Shown: positions 16,874 through 26,955, numbered from the stretch's first letter. The stretch: DNA of 64,000 nt from Serratia sp. FDAARGOS_506 (GCF_003812745.1 NZ_CP033831.1:2852001-2916000), one strand, 5' to 3'. Numbers and translations: made by a program. The notes: generated from the sequence alone by a model not told the origin.

Positions 16874-17206
16874 ATGCCATCAGAATCCCAGGCCGGGCAA
16901 CAGGCGTTCGGCGATATTGCCCCCAAGCTGGCGCAGCTCAGCGACCGCGTTTTGTTTGACGATATTTGGCAGCGGCCGGCGCTGAGCCCGCGTGAGCGCA
17001 GCCTGATCACCGTCGCTGCGCTGGTGGCGCTCAACCGCGTGGAACAGCTGCCATTTCACCTGCAGCTGGCGCAGCGCAACGGCGTGACGCGTCAGCAGCT
17101 GGCCGAACTCATCACCCATCTGGCGTTCTACGCCGGCTGGCCCGCGGCGGCCTCGGCCGTGGCGCGCCTGCGTGAGCTGGAACCGGAGGTGCCCAATGCC
17201 GTTTAG
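16874..17206 (+). CDS. Carboxymuconolactone decarboxylase family protein
   Basis: 110 residues, helical. It has the family segment SPRERSLITVAALVALNR followed by ELITHLAFYAGWPAAASAVA. The usual CxxC/H redox pair of AhpD is absent, so it is nearer the decarboxylase than the peroxidase-reductase branch. Its end overlaps the start of the tautomerase gene by 11 bases, showing coupling; the two probably form one ring-cleavage or detoxification operon. Confidence 0.85.
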   Translation: MPSESQAGQQAFGDIAPKLAQLSDRVLFDDIWQRPALSPRERSLITVAALVALNRVEQLPFHLQLAQRNGVTRQQLAELITHLAFYAGWPAAASAVARLRELEPEVPNAV

Positions 17207-17588
17207 CCGTATCGCTCTGCACCAGGGCAAGTCCGCCGACTATCTGCAAACCTTGTCCGACAGCCTGCATCAGGCGCTGGTAGAGGCCTTTGAGGTGCCG
17301 CCGGCGGACAAATTTCAGGTGATCGATCAATACCGCCCCGGTGAACTTATCTACGATCGCGATTATCTCGGCGGGCCGCGCAGCGCGGATTTCGTGCTGT
17401 TTTACATCACCGCCGGGCGACCGCGCGACACCGATACCAAGCGGCGCTTCTACGGGCGGCTGGCGGCGCTGCTGGCGGAAAACCTGCGGCTGCGCCCCGA
17501 GGATGTGATGGTGGTGATCACCACCACCCAGTTGGACGAGTGGTCGTTCAGCGCAGGGCGGGCCTCGATGATCGATCCGCAGGCGTAA
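17196..17588 (+). CDS. Tautomerase/MIF-superfamily protein
   Basis: 130 residues from the ATG at 17196. The initiator Met is followed directly by Pro (MPF), the catalytic base of 4-oxalocrotonate-type tautomerases once Met is removed; this decided the start over the longer frame at 17172. The fused length of about 130 fits the tautomerase family that pairs two beta-alpha-beta units (DKFQVIDQY; LRLRPEDVMVVITTT). It overlaps the CMD gene. Joint action on unsaturated keto acids or halogenated acids is an inference. Confidence 0.85.
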   Translation: MPFSRIALHQGKSADYLQTLSDSLHQALVEAFEVPPADKFQVIDQYRPGELIYDRDYLGGPRSADFVLFYITAGRPRDTDTKRRFYGRLAALLAENLRLRPEDVMVVITTTQLDEWSFSAGRASMIDPQA

Positions 17589-17654
17589 CTCGGGCTGACG
17601 CCGCCGACGGTCTGTGTGACAATAGCGCCATCATTTCGTTTAGATAAGAGTTGA

Positions 17655-19853
17655 ATGGCGCTCTCCTCCGCAGTTAAAGATCAGATTGGCCAGTGGTACA
17701 AAGCCCTGCAGCAGCAAATACCGGATTTTATTTCCCGCGCGCCCCAGCGCCAGATGATCGCCGAGGTGGCGAAGACGCTGGCCGGTGACTACCCGCGCCA
17801 TCTGGCGATCGAGGCGCCGACCGGCGTCGGCAAAACGCTGTCTTATCTGATCCCGGGCATCGCCGTCGGGCGGGCCGAGAGCAAACCGCTGGTGGTCAGC
17901 ACCGCCAACGTGGCGCTGCAGGATCAGATCTACAGCAAGGATTTGCCGCTGCTGAAGAAGATTATCCCCGATCTGAAATTTACCGGCGCCTTTGGCCGCG
18001 GGCGCTACGTGTGCCCGCGCAACCTGGCGGCGATGAGCACCGACGTCAGCCAACAGGGCGATCTGACGCTGTTCCTCGACGACGAGCTGGCGCCGTCCAG
18101 CGGCGAAGAGCAGGCGCTGTGCCAAAAGTTGACCAAGGCGCTGGCCCGCTTCGAGTGGGACGGGCTGCGCGATCACTATCAACAGAGCATCGACGATCCG
18201 CTGTGGGCCAAGCTGAGCACCGATAAGGCCAACTGCCTGGGGCGCAACTGCCACTATATTCGCGAATGTCCGTTCTATATCGCCCGCAAAGAGATCGAGA
18301 GCGCCGACGTGGTGGTGGCCAACCACGCCCTGGTGATGGCGGCGCTGGAGACGGAGTCGGTGCTGCCGAACCCGAAAGAGCTGCTGCTGGTGCTGGACGA
18401 AGGCCACCATTTGCCGGAGGTGGCGCGCGACGCGCTGGAGATTGACGGGGAAATCACTGCGCTGTCGACCAACCTGCAGTTGGACATGATCGTGCGTCAG
18501 GTCGAGCAGTGCATGACCCAATACCGGCCGAAGAATCCGCCGGGGCTGGCCAACAGCGAGCGGCTGAAGAACCATTGCGAGGAGCTGCGCGAGCTGGTGC
18601 AGATCTTCGAACATCAGGTCAGCGCCTATCTGCCCGGCGACAGCGTGGCGGCCGAGCATCGTTTCGAGATGGGAGAGCTGCCGGCGGAGATGGTCGAGAG
18701 CTGCGCGCGGCTGTTCAAATTGACCGATGCGCTGCGCGGGCTGGCGGAATTCGTGCTTAACGATCTCACCGAGCAGACCGGCAAGCATGACATCGTGCGC
18801 CTGCACCGCGCCATCCTGCAGATGAGCCGCACGCTGGGGTATCTGGAGGCGATGAGCAAGCTGTGGCGGCTGGCGGCGCTCGACAAATCGTCCAACGCGC
18901 CGATCTCCAAATGGGTCACGCGCGAGCTGCGCGATAACGTCACCCATCTCTACCTGCACTGCGTCGGCATCCGCGTCAGCGACCAGCTGGAGAAGCTGCT
19001 GTGGCGCAAGGTGCCGCACGTAGTGGTCACCTCGGCCACGCTGCGTTCGCTGAATAGTTTCGCGCGTTTGCAGGAGATGAGCGGGCTGAGCGAGAAGGCC
19101 GGCGATCGCTTCGAAACGCTCTCTTCGCCGTTCAATCACGTCGAGCAGGGCAAGATTGTCATTCCGCAGATGCGCTACGAACCGGCGCTCGCCAACGAAG
19201 CGGAGCACCTCGAAGAGATGGCGCGATGTTTCCGCGCCGAGCAGGCGAGCGGCAAACACAAAGGCATGCTGATCCTGTTCAGCAGCCATCGGGCGATGCA
19301 GACCTTCCTCAGCTACGTGACCGATCTGCGGCTGATGTTGCTGGTGCAGGGCGACCAACCGCGCTACCGGCTGGTGGAAGAGCACCGCAAGCGGGTGGAG
19401 AAGGGCGTCGCCAGCGTGCTGGTGGGGCTGCAATCGTTCGCCGAGGGGCTGGATCTGAAAGGTGAACTGCTGACCCAGGTGCATATTCACAAAATCGCGT
19501 TCCCGCCGATCGACAGCCCGGTGATCATCACCGAAGGCGAGTGGCTGAAATCGCTGAAGCGTTATCCGTTCGAAGTGCAGAGCCTGCCGAGCGCCTCGTT
19601 CAACCTGATCCAGCAGGTCGGCCGCCTGATCCGCAGCAATCAATGTTACGGCGAGATCGTGATCTACGATCGCCGGTTGTTGACCAAAAACTACGGTTCG
19701 CGGCTGTTGGCGTCGCTGCCGGTGTTTCCGATCGAACAGCGTGCGGTGCCGGAGGCCGACAAGGCGCATCTGGCGGCGCTGAAATCCGCCGCCGACGCGG
19801 CCAAAAAAGAGAAGAAGCGCGGCAACCCGTTCGCCCGCAAGCGGCGGCGTTAA
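17655..19853 (+). CDS. dinG: ATP-dependent DNA helicase DinG
   Basis: 732 residues, near the usual 716 of E. coli. Walker A APTGVGKTLS at about 54-63; XPD-type iron-sulphur cysteines YVCPRN, CLGRNC and RECPF between about 119 and 205; DEAH box LDEGHH; and helicase motifs VVTSATL, LVGLQSFAEGLDL and QQVGRLIRS. It is a 5'-3' helicase that unwinds R-loops and other blocked structures after DNA damage. The C-terminal tail is basic (KKEKKRGNPFARKRRR). No clear LexA box was seen upstream. In E. coli it is next to ybiB; here they are 10.8 kb apart. Confidence 0.96.
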   Translation: MALSSAVKDQIGQWYKALQQQIPDFISRAPQRQMIAEVAKTLAGDYPRHLAIEAPTGVGKTLSYLIPGIAVGRAESKPLVVSTANVALQDQIYSKDLPLLKKIIPDLKFTGAFGRGRYVCPRNLAAMSTDVSQQGDLTLFLDDELAPSSGEEQALCQKLTKALARFEWDGLRDHYQQSIDDPLWAKLSTDKANCLGRNCHYIRECPFYIARKEIESADVVVANHALVMAALETESVLPNPKELLLVLDEGHHLPEVARDALEIDGEITALSTNLQLDMIVRQVEQCMTQYRPKNPPGLANSERLKNHCEELRELVQIFEHQVSAYLPGDSVAAEHRFEMGELPAEMVESCARLFKLTDALRGLAEFVLNDLTEQTGKHDIVRLHRAILQMSRTLGYLEAMSKLWRLAALDKSSNAPISKWVTRELRDNVTHLYLHCVGIRVSDQLEKLLWRKVPHVVVTSATLRSLNSFARLQEMSGLSEKAGDRFETLSSPFNHVEQGKIVIPQMRYEPALANEAEHLEEMARCFRAEQASGKHKGMLILFSSHRAMQTFLSYVTDLRLMLLVQGDQPRYRLVEEHRKRVEKGVASVLVGLQSFAEGLDLKGELLTQVHIHKIAFPPIDSPVIITEGEWLKSLKRYPFEVQSLPSASFNLIQQVGRLIRSNQCYGEIVIYDRRLLTKNYGSRLLASLPVFPIEQRAVPEADKAHLAALKSAADAAKKEKKRGNPFARKRRR

Positions 19854-20288
19854 TCAGAGCAGCGGCGGCAGGCGGCGTTTGACCGGCGTGGTTTTCACGA
19901 TCGAGGTGTTGCTCTGCGCATGCTCGGCCAGCCGATCGAGGGTGTGGTCGAGCTGCTCCATCGAGTGCGCCACCAGCCGCACGATAAAGCAGTCTTCGCC
20001 GGTCACTTTATCGCACTCGACCACTTCCGGGATCGCCTGAATCAGCTGTTCAACCTTCTTCAGCATGCCCGGCAGCGGCTTGATACGCACCAGCGATTCG
20101 AAGGCGTAGCCCACCGCCCGCAGATTGACGTTCAAGGTATAGCCCTGGATCACGCCGCTTTCCTCCAGCCGCCGCAGCCTTTCCGACGTGCTCGGCGACG
20201 ACAGCCCCACCTGCGCGCTCAGCGTCTTCAACGACGCGCGTGCGTCCTGCGCCAAAAGAGTCAGGATCTGGCGATCGATATCATCCAT
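19854..20288 (-). CDS. Lrp/AsnC-family transcriptional regulator
   Basis: 144 residues from ATG 20286-20288. N-terminal helix-turn-helix (IDRQILTLLAQDARASLKTL then SAQVGLSSPSTSERLRRLEE) and C-terminal RAM ligand-binding domain (VECDKVTGEDCFIVRLVAH). Usual length. It is divergent from an EamA exporter, the common layout for amino acid exporters controlled by their own Lrp-type activator. Its stop abuts the dinG stop, converging. Confidence 0.92.
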   Translation of the reverse strand: MDDIDRQILTLLAQDARASLKTLSAQVGLSSPSTSERLRRLEESGVIQGYTLNVNLRAVGYAFESLVRIKPLPGMLKKVEQLIQAIPEVVECDKVTGEDCFIVRLVAHSMEQLDHTLDRLAEHAQSNTSIVKTTPVKRRLPPLL

Positions 20289-20327
20289 AACGCCTCCGTT
20301 AGGTATTTTCTTTATTCTAGCTACGAG

Positions 20328-20357
20328 AAAAAGGCAGTTAAGCATATCTGCCTTTTT
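20328..20357. promoter_or_regulatory. Perfect inverted repeat between Lrp-type regulator and exporter
   Basis: AAAAAGGCAG (20328-20337) and CTGCCTTTTT (20348-20357) are exact inverted repeats with a 10-base spacer, 39 bases from the regulator ATG. As DNA it could be the regulator's operator. As RNA on either strand it is a stem followed by a T tract, so it could also act as an attenuator. Confidence 0.5.
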
Positions 20358-20424
20358 TATGCTATGGAAAGCCGCCCCGTGAAGCCGCAAGCTATGCCTC
20401 TGGGCAAGTTTGGAGGAACGCAGA

Positions 20425-21333
20425 ATGAATGCAGAGATAAAACGCGGCTCGCTGGAGATGACGGCGGCGATGCTGATTTCCGGCTCCATCGGCTGGTTTG
20501 TGCTGATGTCCGGCCAGCCGGTGGTCAACGTGGTGTTTTGGCGCTGCGCGGTGGGGGCGCTGGTGCTGCTGGCGGTGTGCGGCGCGCTGGGACAGCTGCG
20601 GCGCGATGCGCTGACGCGCGCCACGCTGCTGCTGGCGATCGCCGGCGGGGTGGCGCTGGTGATCAACTGGCTGCTGCTGTTTGCCGCCTATTCCTATGCG
20701 TCTATCTCCATCGCCACGGCGGTGTACAACACGCAGCCGTTTATGCTGGTGGGGCTGGGGGCGCTGTTTCTGGGGGAACGGCTGACCGCCCGCAAGCTGC
20801 TGTGGCTGGGGTTGGCGTTCGGCGGCATGATGCTGGTGGTGCTGGCACAGCCGCGGCAGGCGGGAGAACAGAGTCATTATTTGACGGGCATTACGCTGGC
20901 GCTCGGTGCGGCGTTTTTCTACGCCCTGATGGCGCTGGCGGCCAAGCGGCTGAAGGGCACGCCGCCGCATCTTATTGCGCTGATCCAGGTGGCGGTGGGG
21001 GCGGCGATGCTGTTGCCGCTGGTGGATTTCCACGTTTCGGCCAGCGCTGGGCAGTGGGGAATGCTGGCGACGCTCGGCGCGCTGCACACCGGCCTGATGT
21101 ACGTGTTGATGTACGGCGCCCTGCAGAAGCTGCCGACCCACCTGATCGGCTCGCTGTCGTTCATCTACCCGATCGCCGCCATGCTGGTGGATCGCCTGGC
21201 GTTTGGCCACCGCCTGTCGGCGTGGCAGCTGCTGGGCGCGGCGACCATTCTGCTGGCGGCGGCGGGCATGAACTTGCTGGGCGATCGGCGAGCGCGGCTG
21301 CTGCCGGCCTCGGACGGCCGGCGCGCCGGCTGA
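20425..21333 (+). CDS. EamA-family transporter
   Basis: 302 residues from ATG 20425, preceded by TTTGGAGGAACGCAG. Ten helices in two repeats: WFVLMSGQPVVNVVFWRC, YSYASISIATAVYNTQPFML and LIGSLSFIYPIAAMLVDRLA are family landmarks. Probable inner-membrane exporter of an amino acid or related metabolite, under the divergent Lrp-type regulator. The longer TTG start at 20410 would put the ribosome site inside the gene, so I rejected it. Confidence 0.88.
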   Translation: MNAEIKRGSLEMTAAMLISGSIGWFVLMSGQPVVNVVFWRCAVGALVLLAVCGALGQLRRDALTRATLLLAIAGGVALVINWLLLFAAYSYASISIATAVYNTQPFMLVGLGALFLGERLTARKLLWLGLAFGGMMLVVLAQPRQAGEQSHYLTGITLALGAAFFYALMALAAKRLKGTPPHLIALIQVAVGAAMLLPLVDFHVSASAGQWGMLATLGALHTGLMYVLMYGALQKLPTHLIGSLSFIYPIAAMLVDRLAFGHRLSAWQLLGAATILLAAAGMNLLGDRRARLLPASDGRRAG

Positions 21334-21336
21334 TCC

Positions 21337-22926
21337 TCAGGTCGGGTGTTTCAAGCGGCGCCATAAGGTGGTGCGGCTGATCCCGAGCAACCGGGCGGCA
21401 GCGGCGTGGTCGCCCCCGCACCGCGCCAGCGCTTCGTGGGCGGAGACGGGCGCCGCCGGCGTCTCGGGCGGCGTGCCGGCCGCCAGCTCCGGCAACAGCC
21501 ACTGCAGCGTCTCGCCGTTCGGCGCGGCGCCGGTGCTCAGCATCAGCGCCACCCGTTCCATCATGTTGCGCAGTTCGCGCAGGTTGCCGGGCCAGGCGTA
21601 ATGATTCAGCGCGGCGTAACAGCCGGCCATGGCGGCGCGCAGCGGCGCCGTCAGCGGCACGTCGAGCGCCGCCAGCGACCGTTTCAGAAAGTGTTCCGCC
21701 AGCATCGCGATATCGTCGCCGCGCGCCCGCAGCGGCGGCAGCCGCAGCCGCAGGGCGCTCAGGCGGTAGAACAGATCGGCGCGAAAGTCGCCCCGTTGAA
21801 TCGCCTGCTCCAGGTGGCTGTGGGTGGCGCTGATGACGCGAAAGTCGACCGCTACCGGCTGCTGCCCGCCGACGCGGGTGACGGCCTTCTCTTCCAGCGC
21901 GCGCAGCAGCCGAGTTTGCAGGTGCAGCGGCATTTCGCCGATTTCATCCAGAAACAGGGTGCCGCCGTTGGCGGTTTCCAGCAGCCCGCGTCGGCCGCCG
22001 CGCCGTGAGCCGGTAAAGGCGCCTTCCTCATAGCCAAACAGCTCAGCCTCCAGCAGCGATTCGGCGATAGCGCCGCAGTTGATGGCGACGAACGGCGGTG
22101 TCGCGCCCCTGGACGGTGCGCCGCGCCGGGAAAAGTATTCCCGGTGGATCGCCTGCGCCGCCAGTTCCTTGCCGGTGCCGGTTTCTCCTTCAATTAATAC
22201 CGCTGCCGCCGAGCGGGCATACAGCATGATGGTACGCCGCACCTGTTCCATCTGTGGGGAGTCGCCCTGCAAATCACCCAGCCCGTAGCGCGGCTGCAGG
22301 GTGTTGCGCGCGGCGTAATCGCCGCCGCGTTTGCCGCCGCTCAGCATCAGGCGCGTTACGTCCAGCGCATCGCTGAAGGCGGCGCGCAGGGTGGCGGCGG
22401 AATAGAGGAAAATGGCGGTGAGCCCGGCCTCTTCCGCCAGATCGCTGATGAGGCCGGCGCCGACCACGGCCTGAATGCCGGCGGCTTTCAGCTCGGCGAT
22501 CTGGCCGCGCGCATCCTCTTCGGTGACGTAGCTGCGCTGCTCCAGCGGCAGATCGAAGGTTTGCTGGAACTCCAGCAGTGCGGGCAGGGGCGTTTTATAG
22601 GTGATGACGCCGATCCGGTCAGCGGTTCTGCGCGCCTTGCTCAGCGCCTGCAGCAGGTCGAAGCCGCCGGGCTTGACCAGGATGACCGGCACCGACAGGC
22701 GGCTTTTCAGGTAGGCGCCGTTGGAGCCGGCGGCGATGATGGCGTCGCAAGGCTCGGTTGCCAGGCGGGCGCGGATGTGCTGCACCGCCTCCTCAAAGCC
22801 GAGGCGGATCGGGATGATGGTCGCCAGATGGTCGAACTCGAGGCTGATGTCCCGGAACAGATCGAACAGGCGGGTGATGGAGACGGTCCAGATCACCGGT
22901 TTGTCCGGCGTGACGTGATCGCTCAT
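21337..22926 (-). CDS. prpR: Propionate catabolism operon regulator PrpR (sigma-54 activator)
   Basis: 529 residues. N-terminal PrpR sensor domain (about 10-190; [20 protein letters not shown]), then the AAA+ domain with Walker [10 protein letters not shown] near 245, the sigma-54 contact loop GAFTGS near 300, and the [14 protein letters not shown] Walker B region. A Fis-type helix-turn-helix at the end ([15 protein letters not shown]) binds DNA. In Salmonella and E. coli the sensor binds 2-methylcitrate and turns on prpBCDE with sigma-54. It is divergent from prpB, as expected. Confidence 0.95.
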   Translation of the reverse strand: MSDHVTPDKPVIWTVSITRLFDLFRDISLEFDHLATIIPIRLGFEEAVQHIRARLATEPCDAIIAAGSNGAYLKSRLSVPVILVKPGGFDLLQALSKARRTADRIGVITYKTPLPALLEFQQTFDLPLEQRSYVTEEDARGQIAELKAAGIQAVVGAGLISDLAEEAGLTAIFLYSAATLRAAFSDALDVTRLMLSGGKRGGDYAARNTLQPRYGLGDLQGDSPQMEQVRRTIMLYARSAAAVLIEGETGTGKELAAQAIHREYFSRRGAPSRGATPPFVAINCGAIAESLLEAELFGYEEGAFTGSRRGGRRGLLETANGGTLFLDEIGEMPLHLQTRLLRALEEKAVTRVGGQQPVAVDFRVISATHSHLEQAIQRGDFRADLFYRLSALRLRLPPLRARGDDIAMLAEHFLKRSLAALDVPLTAPLRAAMAGCYAALNHYAWPGNLRELRNMMERVALMLSTGAAPNGETLQWLLPELAAGTPPETPAAPVSAHEALARCGGDHAAAARLLGISRTTLWRRLKHPT

Positions 22927-22955
22927 GGTGGGTTACCGAATGGAAGTGGCTGCAT

Positions 22956-23082
22956 TATACCCGTCATACGTGAAGCTGCCTCTTTGTTGGCTGCGCCTGT
23001 GCGCCCCAGTCACATAGTTGTCTATGTTCCTGGGGACTTACAGGCTTGCCGCCTTGATGCAACTTCAATTATTTAGGGTATA
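22956..23082. repeat. ERIC-like palindromic intergenic repeat, 127 bp
   Basis: Ends are inverted (TATACCC at 22956-22962; GGGTATA at 23076-23082). The centre is a strong stem CCCCAGTCACATAG ... CTATGTTCCTGGGG (23004-23035), like the core of ERIC/IRU elements. The length of 127 bp equals that of the standard ERIC. It lies just upstream of prpR. Non-coding. Confidence 0.7.
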
Positions 23083-23103
23083 GGTCTAGCCCGGTTTCAG
23101 TGA

Positions 23104-23156
23104 TGTTTCAAATTTACTGCGTGAAACAACGATTGAAACGTTAACTGAAACGTTTC
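23104..23156. promoter_or_regulatory. Candidate PrpR binding sites (upstream activating sequences)
   Basis: TGTTTCA (23104-23110) and TGAAACA (23122-23128) form an inverted repeat with 11 bases between. A second cluster follows: TGAAACG at 23134, then the palindrome GAAACGTTTC at 23147-23156. These lie 90-150 bases before the sigma-54 promoter, the right distance for an enhancer. Similar TGAAA/TTTCA repeats are known for PrpR; binding here is inferred. Confidence 0.65.
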
Positions 23157-23245
23157 TTGTCCCTTTATCTGACCAATGACGCTGAATATGTTGTAACTCA
23201 TTTATTTTTATCATTTTTAATTTTTCTCCTCACTGCAGTACAACC

Positions 23246-23261
23246 TGGCCCGCCCCTTGCT
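23246..23261 (+). promoter_or_regulatory. Sigma-54 promoter of prpBCD
   Basis: TGGCCCGCCCCTTGCT has the invariant GG (23247-23248) and GC (23259-23260) with exactly ten bases between, close to consensus TGGCAC-N5-TTGCA. Transcription would start near 23272, about 25 bases before the prpB ATG. Confidence 0.85.
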
Positions 23262-23296
23262 CTGTCTGTTTCATCTGGTTAATCGGAGAAAACGTC

Positions 23297-24187
23297 ATGA
23301 CGCTGCGCTCACCCGGGCTCGCCTTTCGCCAGGCCCTGAGTAAAGAAAAACCTCTGCAAATTGCCGGCGCGATCAACGCCAACCATGCGCTGCTGGCCCA
23401 GCGGGCCGGATTCCAGGCCATCTATCTTTCCGGCGGCGGCGTGGCGGCCGGCTCGTTGGGGTTGCCGGACTTGGGCATTTCGACGCTGGACGATGTGCTG
23501 ACCGATATTCGCCGCATCACCGACGTTTGCCCGCTGCCGCTGCTGGTGGATGTCGACAGCGGTTTCGGCGCTTCGGCGTTCAACGTCGCCCGTACGGTGC
23601 GGTCGGTGAGCAAGGCCGGGGCGGCGGCGCTGCATATCGAAGATCAGGTCGGCGCCAAGCGCTGCGGCCACCGCCCCAATAAGGCCATCGTCTCCACCGA
23701 AGAGATGGTGGATCGCATCAAGGCGGCGGTGGATGCGCGCAGCGATCCTGATTTCGTGATCATGGCGCGCACCGACGCGCTGGCGGTGGAGGGGCTGGAG
23801 GCGGCCATCGAGCGCGCTCAGGCTTACGTAGCGGCCGGGGCCGACATGCTGTTCCCGGAAGCGATCACCGAATTGGGCATGTATCGCCGCTTCGCCGAAG
23901 CGACGCAGGTGCCGATCCTGGCCAATATCACCGAGTTCGGCGCGACGCCGCTGTTTACTACCGACGAGCTGCGCAGCGCCCAGGTGGATATGGCGCTGTA
24001 TCCGCTGTCGGCCTTCCGGGCGATGAACCGCGCTGCGGAGCGGGTGTACCGCGCCCTGCGCGAAGAGGGTACGCAGAAAAGCGTCATCGACACCATGCAG
24101 ACCCGCAACGAGCTGTACGAAAGCATCAACTACTATTTGTTCGAAGAGAAACTCGACGCTCTGTTCGCTCGCCAGCGCGACGAATAA
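23297..24187 (+). CDS. prpB: Methylisocitrate lyase PrpB
   Basis: 296 residues. ICL/PEP-mutase fold: the substrate-binding [18 protein letters not shown] region, Mg-binding DVDSGFG and catalytic KRCGH loop are all present. It splits 2-methylisocitrate into pyruvate and succinate, the last step of the 2-methylcitrate cycle. Ribosome site: ATCGGAGAAAACGTC before ATG. First gene of prpBCD, 33 bases before prpC. Confidence 0.96.
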   Translation: MTLRSPGLAFRQALSKEKPLQIAGAINANHALLAQRAGFQAIYLSGGGVAAGSLGLPDLGISTLDDVLTDIRRITDVCPLPLLVDVDSGFGASAFNVARTVRSVSKAGAAALHIEDQVGAKRCGHRPNKAIVSTEEMVDRIKAAVDARSDPDFVIMARTDALAVEGLEAAIERAQAYVAAGADMLFPEAITELGMYRRFAEATQVPILANITEFGATPLFTTDELRSAQVDMALYPLSAFRAMNRAAERVYRALREEGTQKSVIDTMQTRNELYESINYYLFEEKLDALFARQRDE

Positions 24188-24220
24188 GCGCCATTCACGC
24201 AGAAGCCAAACGAGGACAGT

Positions 24221-25384
24221 ATGAGCCAAGCGATCCCCCCGCAAAGCCCGACTGGCGATAAGCCGAAAAAATCCGTGGCGTTATCCGGCGTGCCCGCCGG
24301 GAATACCGCGCTGTGCTCCGTAGGGCGCAGCGGTAACGATCTGCATTATCGCGGTTACGACATTCTCGATCTCGCGCGTCACTGCGAGTTTGAAGAGGTT
24401 GCTTACCTGCTGATCCACGGCAAGTTGCCTAACCGTGACGAGCTGCAGGCCTACAAACACCGTCTCAAAGCGCTGCGCGGCTTGCCCGCCAGCGTGCGCA
24501 CGGTGCTTGAGGCTTTGCCTGCGGCGTCTCACCCGATGGACGTGATGCGCACCGGCGTCTCGGCCCTTGGCTGCACGCTGCCGGAAAAAGAGCAGCACGG
24601 CGCGGCCGGCGCGCGCGACATCGCCGATCGACTGCTGGCGTCGCTGGGATCGATGCTGCTGTATTGGTATCACTACAGCCACAACGGCGAGCGTATTCAG
24701 CCGGAGACCGACGACGACTCCATCGGCGGTCATTTCCTGCACCTGCTGCACGGCGAAGCGCCTTCCGCCAGCTGGGAACAGGCGATGCACGCTTCCTTGA
24801 TCTTGTACGCCGAGCATGAGTTCAACGCTTCGACCTTCGCGGGCCGGGTGATCGCCGGCACCGGATCCGACGTCTATTCGGCGATCGTCGGCGCCATTGG
24901 CGCACTGCGCGGGCCGAAACACGGCGGCGCCAACGAGGTATCGCTGGAGATCCAGCAACGTTATGAAACGCCGGACGAAGCGGAGGTCGACATTCGCCGC
25001 CGCATCGACAACAAAGAAGTGGTGATCGGCTTCGGGCACCCGGTGTACACCGTCTCCGATCCGCGCCATCTGGTGATCAAAGAGATCGCGCTGCGCCTGT
25101 CGCAGGAGGCGGGAGCGATGAAGCTGTATGACATCGCCGATCGGCTGGAGAGCGTGATGCGCGACACCAAAAAGATGTTCCCCAACCTCGACTGGTTCTC
25201 GGCGGTGTCTTACCACCAACTGGGGGTGCCCACCGAAATGTTCACGCCGCTGTTTGTCATGGCGCGGGTGAGCGGTTGGTCGGCGCACATCATCGAGCAA
25301 CGGCAGGACAACAAAATCATTCGCCCGTCCGCCAACTATACCGGGCCGGAAGCGCGAGCCTTCGTACCGCTGGATCAGCGCTGA
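24221..25384 (+). CDS. prpC: 2-Methylcitrate synthase PrpC
   Basis: 387 residues of the citrate synthase family. Landmarks: [20 protein letters not shown] at the start, the catalytic His region [20 protein letters not shown] and the C-terminal [18 protein letters not shown]. It condenses propionyl-CoA with oxaloacetate. Preceded by GAGGACAGT. It lies between prpB and prpD, the standard order. Confidence 0.96.
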   Translation: MSQAIPPQSPTGDKPKKSVALSGVPAGNTALCSVGRSGNDLHYRGYDILDLARHCEFEEVAYLLIHGKLPNRDELQAYKHRLKALRGLPASVRTVLEALPAASHPMDVMRTGVSALGCTLPEKEQHGAAGARDIADRLLASLGSMLLYWYHYSHNGERIQPETDDDSIGGHFLHLLHGEAPSASWEQAMHASLILYAEHEFNASTFAGRVIAGTGSDVYSAIVGAIGALRGPKHGGANEVSLEIQQRYETPDEAEVDIRRRIDNKEVVIGFGHPVYTVSDPRHLVIKEIALRLSQEAGAMKLYDIADRLESVMRDTKKMFPNLDWFSAVSYHQLGVPTEMFTPLFVMARVSGWSAHIIEQRQDNKIIRPSANYTGPEARAFVPLDQR

Positions 25385-25403
25385 GCGCCGATCGTTATTC
25401 ACT

Positions 25404-26876
25404 ATGGAGTTTTCGGGAATCATGATGCTTGAGTCTGCCAATACCCGCCGTCCGCCGTTCGATCGCGAAATGGTCGATATCGTCGATTATGTGATGAAAG
25501 AGGCCGTCGATACCCCGGCGGCGTACCGCACCGCTCACTATTGCCTGCTCGATACCCTTGGCTGCGGGCTGGAGGCGCTGAGCTATCCGGCCTGCAAGAA
25601 ACTGATGGGGCCGGTGGTGCCGGGCGCCGAGGTGCTGAACGGCAGCCGCGTGCCGGGCACCCGCTTCCAGCTGGATCCGGTGCAGGCGGCGTTCAACATC
25701 GGCGCCATGATCCGCTGGCTCGACTTCAACGACACCTGGCTGGCGGCGGAGTGGGGGCATCCGTCGGACAACCTGGGTGGGATCCTGGCCGTGGCCGATT
25801 GGCTCTCGCGCCAGGCGGTGGCGGCGGGCAAGGCGCCGCTGACCATGCGGCAGGTGTTGGTCGCCATGATCAAGGCACACGAGATCCAGGGCTGCCTGGC
25901 GCTGGAAAACGCCTTCAACCGGGTGGGGCTGGATCACGTGCTGCTGGTGAAGGTGGCGTCCACCGCGGTGGTGGCGCAGATGCTCGGCCTGAGCCGGGCG
26001 GAGATCCTGAACGCGGTGTCGCTGGCGTGGGTGGACGGGCAGTCGCTGCGTACCTATCGCCACGCGCCGAACGCCGGCACCCGTAAATCCTGGGCGGCGG
26101 GGGATGCGACCGCCCGCGCGGTGCGGCTGGCGCTGATGGCCGCCACCGGCGAGATGGGCTATCCCTCGGCGCTGACGGCGCCCACCTGGGGATTCTACGA
26201 CGTCTCTTTCAACGGCAAGCCTTTCCGCTTCCAGCGGCCGTACGGCGCGTACGTGATGGAGAACGTGCTGTTTAAAATTTCGTTCCCGGCGGAGTTCCAT
26301 GCCCAGACCGCCGTGGAGGCGGCGATGACGCTGCACCGCCAGATGCAGGCTGCCGGTAAAACCGCCGCCGACATCGCCAGGGTGAGCATTCGCACCCACG
26401 AGGCCTGCCTGCGCATTATCGACAAACAGGGGCCGCTGGATAACCCGGCGGATCGCGATCACTGCATTCAGTATATGGTGGCGATCCCGCTGCTGTTCGG
26501 CCGGTTGACGGCGGCGGACTATGAAGATCGAGTGGCGGAGGATCCGCGTATCGACGCGTTGCGCGGCAAGATCCACTGCCATGAAGATCCCGCCTTCACC
26601 CGCGATTATCACGATCCCGAAAAGCGTTCGATCGCCAATGCGCTGACGGTAGAGTTTGTCGACGGCAGCCGCCTGGATGAGGTGGCGGTGGAGTACCCTG
26701 TCGGCCATGCGCGGCGGCGTGAAGAGGGCATTCCATTGCTGATAGAGAAGTTCAAAACCAACCTGGCGCGCCAGTTCCCGGCCCTGCAGCAGCAGCGCAT
26801 TCTCGAGGTGTCGCTGGACCGGCAGCGGCTGGCGCAGATGCCGGTCAACGAGTATCTCGATCTGTGGGTGATCTGA
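25404..26876 (+). CDS. prpD: 2-Methylcitrate dehydratase PrpD
   Basis: 490 residues, MmgE/PrpD family, close to E. coli PrpD along its length ([51 protein letters not shown] end). It dehydrates 2-methylcitrate to 2-methylaconitate; cofactor-free. The N-terminus may begin at 25422/25425, as the first residues vary in the family. No prpE follows: the next gene is a LysE exporter, so propionyl-CoA must be made by another ligase such as Acs. A weak hairpin (AGCGACGC...GCGTCGCT, 26880-26914) follows the stop. Confidence 0.95.
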   Translation: MEFSGIMMLESANTRRPPFDREMVDIVDYVMKEAVDTPAAYRTAHYCLLDTLGCGLEALSYPACKKLMGPVVPGAEVLNGSRVPGTRFQLDPVQAAFNIGAMIRWLDFNDTWLAAEWGHPSDNLGGILAVADWLSRQAVAAGKAPLTMRQVLVAMIKAHEIQGCLALENAFNRVGLDHVLLVKVASTAVVAQMLGLSRAEILNAVSLAWVDGQSLRTYRHAPNAGTRKSWAAGDATARAVRLALMAATGEMGYPSALTAPTWGFYDVSFNGKPFRFQRPYGAYVMENVLFKISFPAEFHAQTAVEAAMTLHRQMQAAGKTAADIARVSIRTHEACLRIIDKQGPLDNPADRDHCIQYMVAIPLLFGRLTAADYEDRVAEDPRIDALRGKIHCHEDPAFTRDYHDPEKRSIANALTVEFVDGSRLDEVAVEYPVGHARRREEGIPLLIEKFKTNLARQFPALQQQRILEVSLDRQRLAQMPVNEYLDLWVI

Positions 26877-26955
26877 CGCGAGCGACGCTGACAAGCCACG
26901 TCGGCGTCGCTATGATGGATGCTCCATTCCCGTCCATCTTCTTATCAGGTGATTC

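Noticed and set aside
17589-17654. LexA box before dinG
   Set aside because: No CTG-N10-CAG site is present in this 66-base gap, so SOS control could not be supported.
17640-19769. Open frame of 709 codons on the reverse strand
   Set aside because: It mirrors dinG, is rich in His/Gln/Arg as expected of an antisense shadow in GC-rich DNA, and has no family likeness.
25395-26894. Open frame of 499 codons on the reverse strand
   Set aside because: Shadow of prpD with low-complexity Arg/His/Gln composition and no motif.
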